Assembly (NCBI GenBank): GCA_028690255.1
Contig: JAQVBP010000106.1
Coordinates: 1-7,288, forward strand
Reading direction: 5' to 3'
From: Methanosarcinaceae archaeon
Lineage (GTDB): Archaea; Halobacteriota; Methanosarcinia; Methanosarcinales; Methanosarcinaceae
DNA: 7,288 nucleotides
Positions 5,331 to 7,288 of this stretch are shown here, one piece after another. Position numbers and translations under genes: made by a program. The number at the start of each line of letters is the position of its first letter. Position 1 is the stretch's first letter. The notes below the pieces were generated by a model, which was given only the letters and a program-made list of their open reading frames with translations, ran no database searches and was not told the DNA's origin.

Positions 5331-6638
5331 ATGCCAGAATACTGGGATCCTGAAATTGAAACAATGCCTGTAGACGAATTGATGAAACTGCAGGAAGTAA
5401 AACTGAAAGAACTGGTGCATTACGTGTACGAGAACTCTCCTTTTTATAAGCAAAGGTTTGACGAGCACGGCGTTCACCCCGACGACATCCAGACCCTTGA
5501 AGACCTCGCAAAGTTGCCTTTTACGTTTAAGCAGGATCTCAGAGACAACTACCCCACGGGGATGTTCTGTGTCCCCAACTCAAAACTCGTCCGTTTCCAT
5601 GCATCCTCGGGGACAACAGGAAAATCAACGGTAGTGGGCTACACCAGAAATGATATAGAGGAATGGGCCGAGTCCCTTGCCAGGGCCTTCACGTCTGTTG
5701 GGATAGGAAAAGAAGATGTCCTGCAGATCAGTTATGGCTACGGATTATTTACAGGCGGGCTTGGGGTCCACTACGCCAGCGAAAAAGTCGGAGCCAGTGT
5801 GCTTCCCACAAGTTCCGGGAATACCGAACGCCAGATCGAACTTATGAAGGATCTCGGAACAACGGCTATCGCCTGTACCCCTTCATATTTTTCGTACATG
5901 ATCGAAGTTGCCCGAAAAGAAGGGCTCAGCATCAGAGACGATACTAAAATAAAAATAGGATTTTTCGGAGCCGAACCCTGGAGCCAGGAACTCAAGGAAC
6001 GGATTGAAAAAGAGGCAGGAATAAAGGCTTACGACATTTACGGGACCTCGGAACTTAGCGGCCCGCTTTTCACGGATTGTGCCGAACAATGCGGCATTCA
6101 CATCTGGGCCGACAAGTACATTGTGGAAATCCTGGACCCGGAAACCGGCAAACCCGTACCCGATGGAGAAACCGGAGAACTTGTGATAACCACACTTACA
6201 AAAGAGGCCCTTCCGCTCATCAGATACAGGGTAAGAGACCTGACCAAAAAAATCACCGAACCCTGCAGGTGCGGAAGGACGCATCCGAGGATCACCCGGA
6301 TTACGGGCCGTTCGGACGACATGCTCATCATCCGCGGCATAAACGTCTTCCCGGGCCAGGTTGAGTCCGTGCTTATGAAGATTCCGGAAGTCGGAAACCA
6401 CTTCATGATTATAGTGGACAGGATCGGAGAACTCGACTCCATGAAAGTGGAAATCGAAATGAGTGAATCCGCATTCAGTGACCGGATGTCCGATATGATG
6501 AAACTGGAGAAAAAGGTGGCTTCAGCCCTTAAGAGTGTACTCAACCTCGCAGTGAAGGTGGAACTCGTGGAGCACGGTTCCCTCCCCCGCTCAACCGGAA
6601 AATCGAAGAAGGTCATCGATAAAAGACCAAAGCTCTGA
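5331..6638 (+). CDS. Phenylacetate-CoA ligase family protein (PaaK-like aryl-CoA ligase, AMP-forming)
   Basis: This 435-residue member of the adenylate-forming superfamily activates a carboxylic acid with ATP and transfers it to CoA. PaaK-type features are complete. The N-terminus is YWDPEIETMP. The ATP P-loop is SSGTTGKST (92-100), the adenine-binding motif YDIYGTSEL (235-243 region), the A7/A8 region YRVRDL and GRSDDMLIIRG (about 326-336), and the A10 lysine is Lys424 in LPRSTGKSKKVID. Cys312 and Cys314 lie in PCRCGRTHPRI, as in other PaaK proteins. In methanogens such ligases are thought to activate phenylacetate or indoleacetate for aromatic amino acid synthesis via 2-oxoacid:ferredoxin oxidoreductases. 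The substrate here is inferred. ATG 5331 is chosen over ATG 5292 because of family homology and the TATA box at 5283-5290; GTGA (5323-5326) is a weak ribosome binding site. An ACT-domain gene follows. Confidence 0.93.
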   Translation: MPEYWDPEIETMPVDELMKLQEVKLKELVHYVYENSPFYKQRFDEHGVHPDDIQTLEDLAKLPFTFKQDLRDNYPTGMFCVPNSKLVRFHASSGTTGKSTVVGYTRNDIEEWAESLARAFTSVGIGKEDVLQISYGYGLFTGGLGVHYASEKVGASVLPTSSGNTERQIELMKDLGTTAIACTPSYFSYMIEVARKEGLSIRDDTKIKIGFFGAEPWSQELKERIEKEAGIKAYDIYGTSELSGPLFTDCAEQCGIHIWADKYIVEILDPETGKPVPDGETGELVITTLTKEALPLIRYRVRDLTKKITEPCRCGRTHPRITRITGRSDDMLIIRGINVFPGQVESVLMKIPEVGNHFMIIVDRIGELDSMKVEIEMSESAFSDRMSDMMKLEKKVASALKSVLNLAVKVELVEHGSLPRSTGKSKKVIDKRPKL

Positions 6639-6649
6639 AACGTATAAAG

Positions 6650-6725
6650 TTCCGTGCAGGAAAATGTGCAGGGCTTCGAGGAGGTAACTGCTCCACACTA
6701 AATGTTGGAGCCTTCCCCCTCCGCG
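6650..6725 (+). other. Foldable spacer with a strong Shine-Dalgarno-like motif but no convincing gene
   Basis: GTGCAGG is repeated at 6654-6660 and 6666-6672. GCTCCA (6690-6695) pairs perfectly with TGGAGC (6706-6711), and outside it GGAGG (6680-6684) can pair with CCTCC (6718-6722), giving a two-tier stem. GAGGAGGTAA (6678-6687) is an excellent ribosome binding site, yet only tiny frames are nearby: 7 codons from ATG 6664, ending within the motif, and 16 codons from ATG 6702, whose start lies in the hairpin loop. This could be the ligase 3' end, a regulatory leader or a small RNA. No T-run follows, so it is not a standard terminator. Confidence 0.45.
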
Positions 6726-6753
6726 CTTCCAATCAGTAAATATACAGGATAAC

Positions 6754-6761
6754 TTATAATA
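6754..6761 (+). promoter_or_regulatory. TATA box of the ACT-domain gene
   Basis: TTATAATA is followed about 25 nt later by the predicted start site near 6782-6786, giving a leader of about 30 nt. A second TATA-like element, AAATATAC, lies at 6738-6745. Confidence 0.5.
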
Positions 6762-6766
6762 CCGGA

Positions 6767-6787
6767 AAGAACGTTCTTATTTAAGAA
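6767..6787 (+). promoter_or_regulatory. Interleaved inverted repeats at the predicted start site of the ACT gene (candidate operator)
   Basis: AAGAACGTTCTT (6767-6778) is a perfect 12-bp palindrome. Its right half is shared with a second perfect inverted repeat, TTCTTA-TT-TAAGAA (6774-6787). The result is three AAGAA/TTCTT half-sites in alternating orientation between the TATA box and the coding start. That is where an archaeal repressor would block transcription. Regulation of the ACT gene is inferred; the symmetry is seen directly. Confidence 0.5.
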
Positions 6788-6813
6788 AATATCACAGAAA
6801 GGGTTGTGTTGGA

Positions 6814-7251
6814 ATGGAAGAAAAAATCATAAAACAGATTTCTCTCTTTGCGGAAAACAAACCGGGAAGGCTTGCAAACGTTGCTGATAAACTGAAGACC
6901 ACAGGTATAAACATCCGGGCCTTTACAATTGCGGAATCAGGGGATTTCGGGATTATACGCATGGTGGTGGACAGATCAGAGGATGCCCACAGGGTCCTGC
7001 ATGATGCGGGGTTTACGGTTTCCGAGACCGAAGTGCTCGGGATCGAGATGGAAGACATCCCGGGCAGCATGTCTATGATTGCGGACGTGCTCGGAAAAGC
7101 AGATATTAACCTGGATTATGCATACGCTTTTATAACCAGAGGCCAGAAAGCTCTCCTGATCGTAAGGGTAAACGACATTAAAAAGGCAATTCAGCTCCTG
7201 CAGGAGCAGAATATCAGGCTCATCGGCATGAAAGAGCTTGAAAATCTCTGA
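6814..7251 (+). CDS. Tandem ACT-domain protein, probable amino-acid-binding regulator
   Basis: The 145-residue protein consists of two ACT domains and nothing else. Domain 1 spans about residues 6-70 (ISLFAENKPGRLANVADKL, then INIRAFTIAESGDFGIIRMVV). Domain 2 spans about 74-140 (IEMEDIPGSMSMIADVLGK, then INLDYAYAFITRGQKALLIV). Each has the PGxL/PGSM turn after strand 1, where ACT domains usually bind amino acids at dimer interfaces. There is no catalytic or DNA-binding domain, so it probably acts as a sensor through a partner protein. In methanogens such proteins are often encoded beside PaaK-like ligases and indolepyruvate oxidoreductases, which points to aromatic amino acid sensing; this is inference. 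The ribosome binding site is weak (AAAGGG at 6798-6803). It has its own promoter-like region with interleaved palindromes. Confidence 0.9.
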   Translation: MEEKIIKQISLFAENKPGRLANVADKLKTTGINIRAFTIAESGDFGIIRMVVDRSEDAHRVLHDAGFTVSETEVLGIEMEDIPGSMSMIADVLGKADINLDYAYAFITRGQKALLIVRVNDIKKAIQLLQEQNIRLIGMKELENL

Positions 7252-7256
7252 TTGAT

Positions 7257-7288
7257 AATAAATAAATAAATAAATAAATAAATAAATA
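7257..7288 (+). repeat. AATA microsatellite, eight perfect units, running off the window
   Basis: AATA is repeated eight times without error from 5 nt after the ACT stop to the last base. Its true length is unknown. A period of four places TAA stops in all three plus-strand frames. It may be slippage DNA, an AT-rich termination region or the edge of an assembled contig. Confidence 0.9.

Noticed and set aside
5883..6616. Two long minus-strand frames inside the PaaK-like gene
   Set aside because: Both overlap the intact ligase, which has all its motifs; they show no ribosome binding site and no recognisable domain.

Overview
The window reads as chromosomal DNA of a methanogenic archaeon, most probably Methanosarcina or a close relative. 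The reasons are an archaeal prefoldin beta subunit, ribosome binding sites of the GGAG/AGGTGA type, AT-rich TATA-like elements at archaeal spacing, T-run terminators, moderate G+C genes in AT-rich spacers, and an archaeal-style IS200/IS605 end. The genus is inferred from memory of these proteins; no search was run. No tRNA, rRNA or CRISPR array is visible.

Layout. The left edge (1-121) is the 3' end of an IS200/IS605 element: the last 26 codons of the Y1 transposase TnpA and its right-end hairpin. After a gene-free spacer with short GC-rich repeats comes a DUF34/NIF3 metal-binding protein gene (392-1144, +). Two tandem 35-nt repeats, each holding a perfect 9-bp inverted repeat, precede a gene for a small, very charged protein (1280-1492, +). 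A small membrane protein gene (1586-1780, -) and an M42 aminopeptidase gene (2064-3137, -) lie on the minus strand. An AT-rich divergent spacer then leads to prefoldin beta (3408-3767, +), a DHH/DHHA1 phosphoesterase (4030-5019, +), a PaaK-type aryl-CoA ligase (5331-6638, +) and a double-ACT-domain protein (6814-7251, +). The window stops inside a run of eight AATA units.

How the genes relate. Most are housekeeping or metabolic genes with their own spacers, promoter-like elements and terminators, so no long operon is evident. Prefoldin beta serves protein folding, the M42 enzyme peptide turnover, and the DHH protein probably the breakdown of short RNA or nucleotide phosphoesters. The PaaK-like ligase and the ACT protein look like a functional pair in arylacetate/aromatic amino acid metabolism, with the ACT protein as a likely amino-acid sensor.

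I see no clearly new defence or mobile system. The most interesting unexplained signals are non-coding: the tandem palindromes at 1182-1252, the interleaved inverted repeats at the ACT gene's predicted transcription start (6767-6787), and a foldable spacer with a strong Shine-Dalgarno-like motif but no convincing gene (6650-6725).
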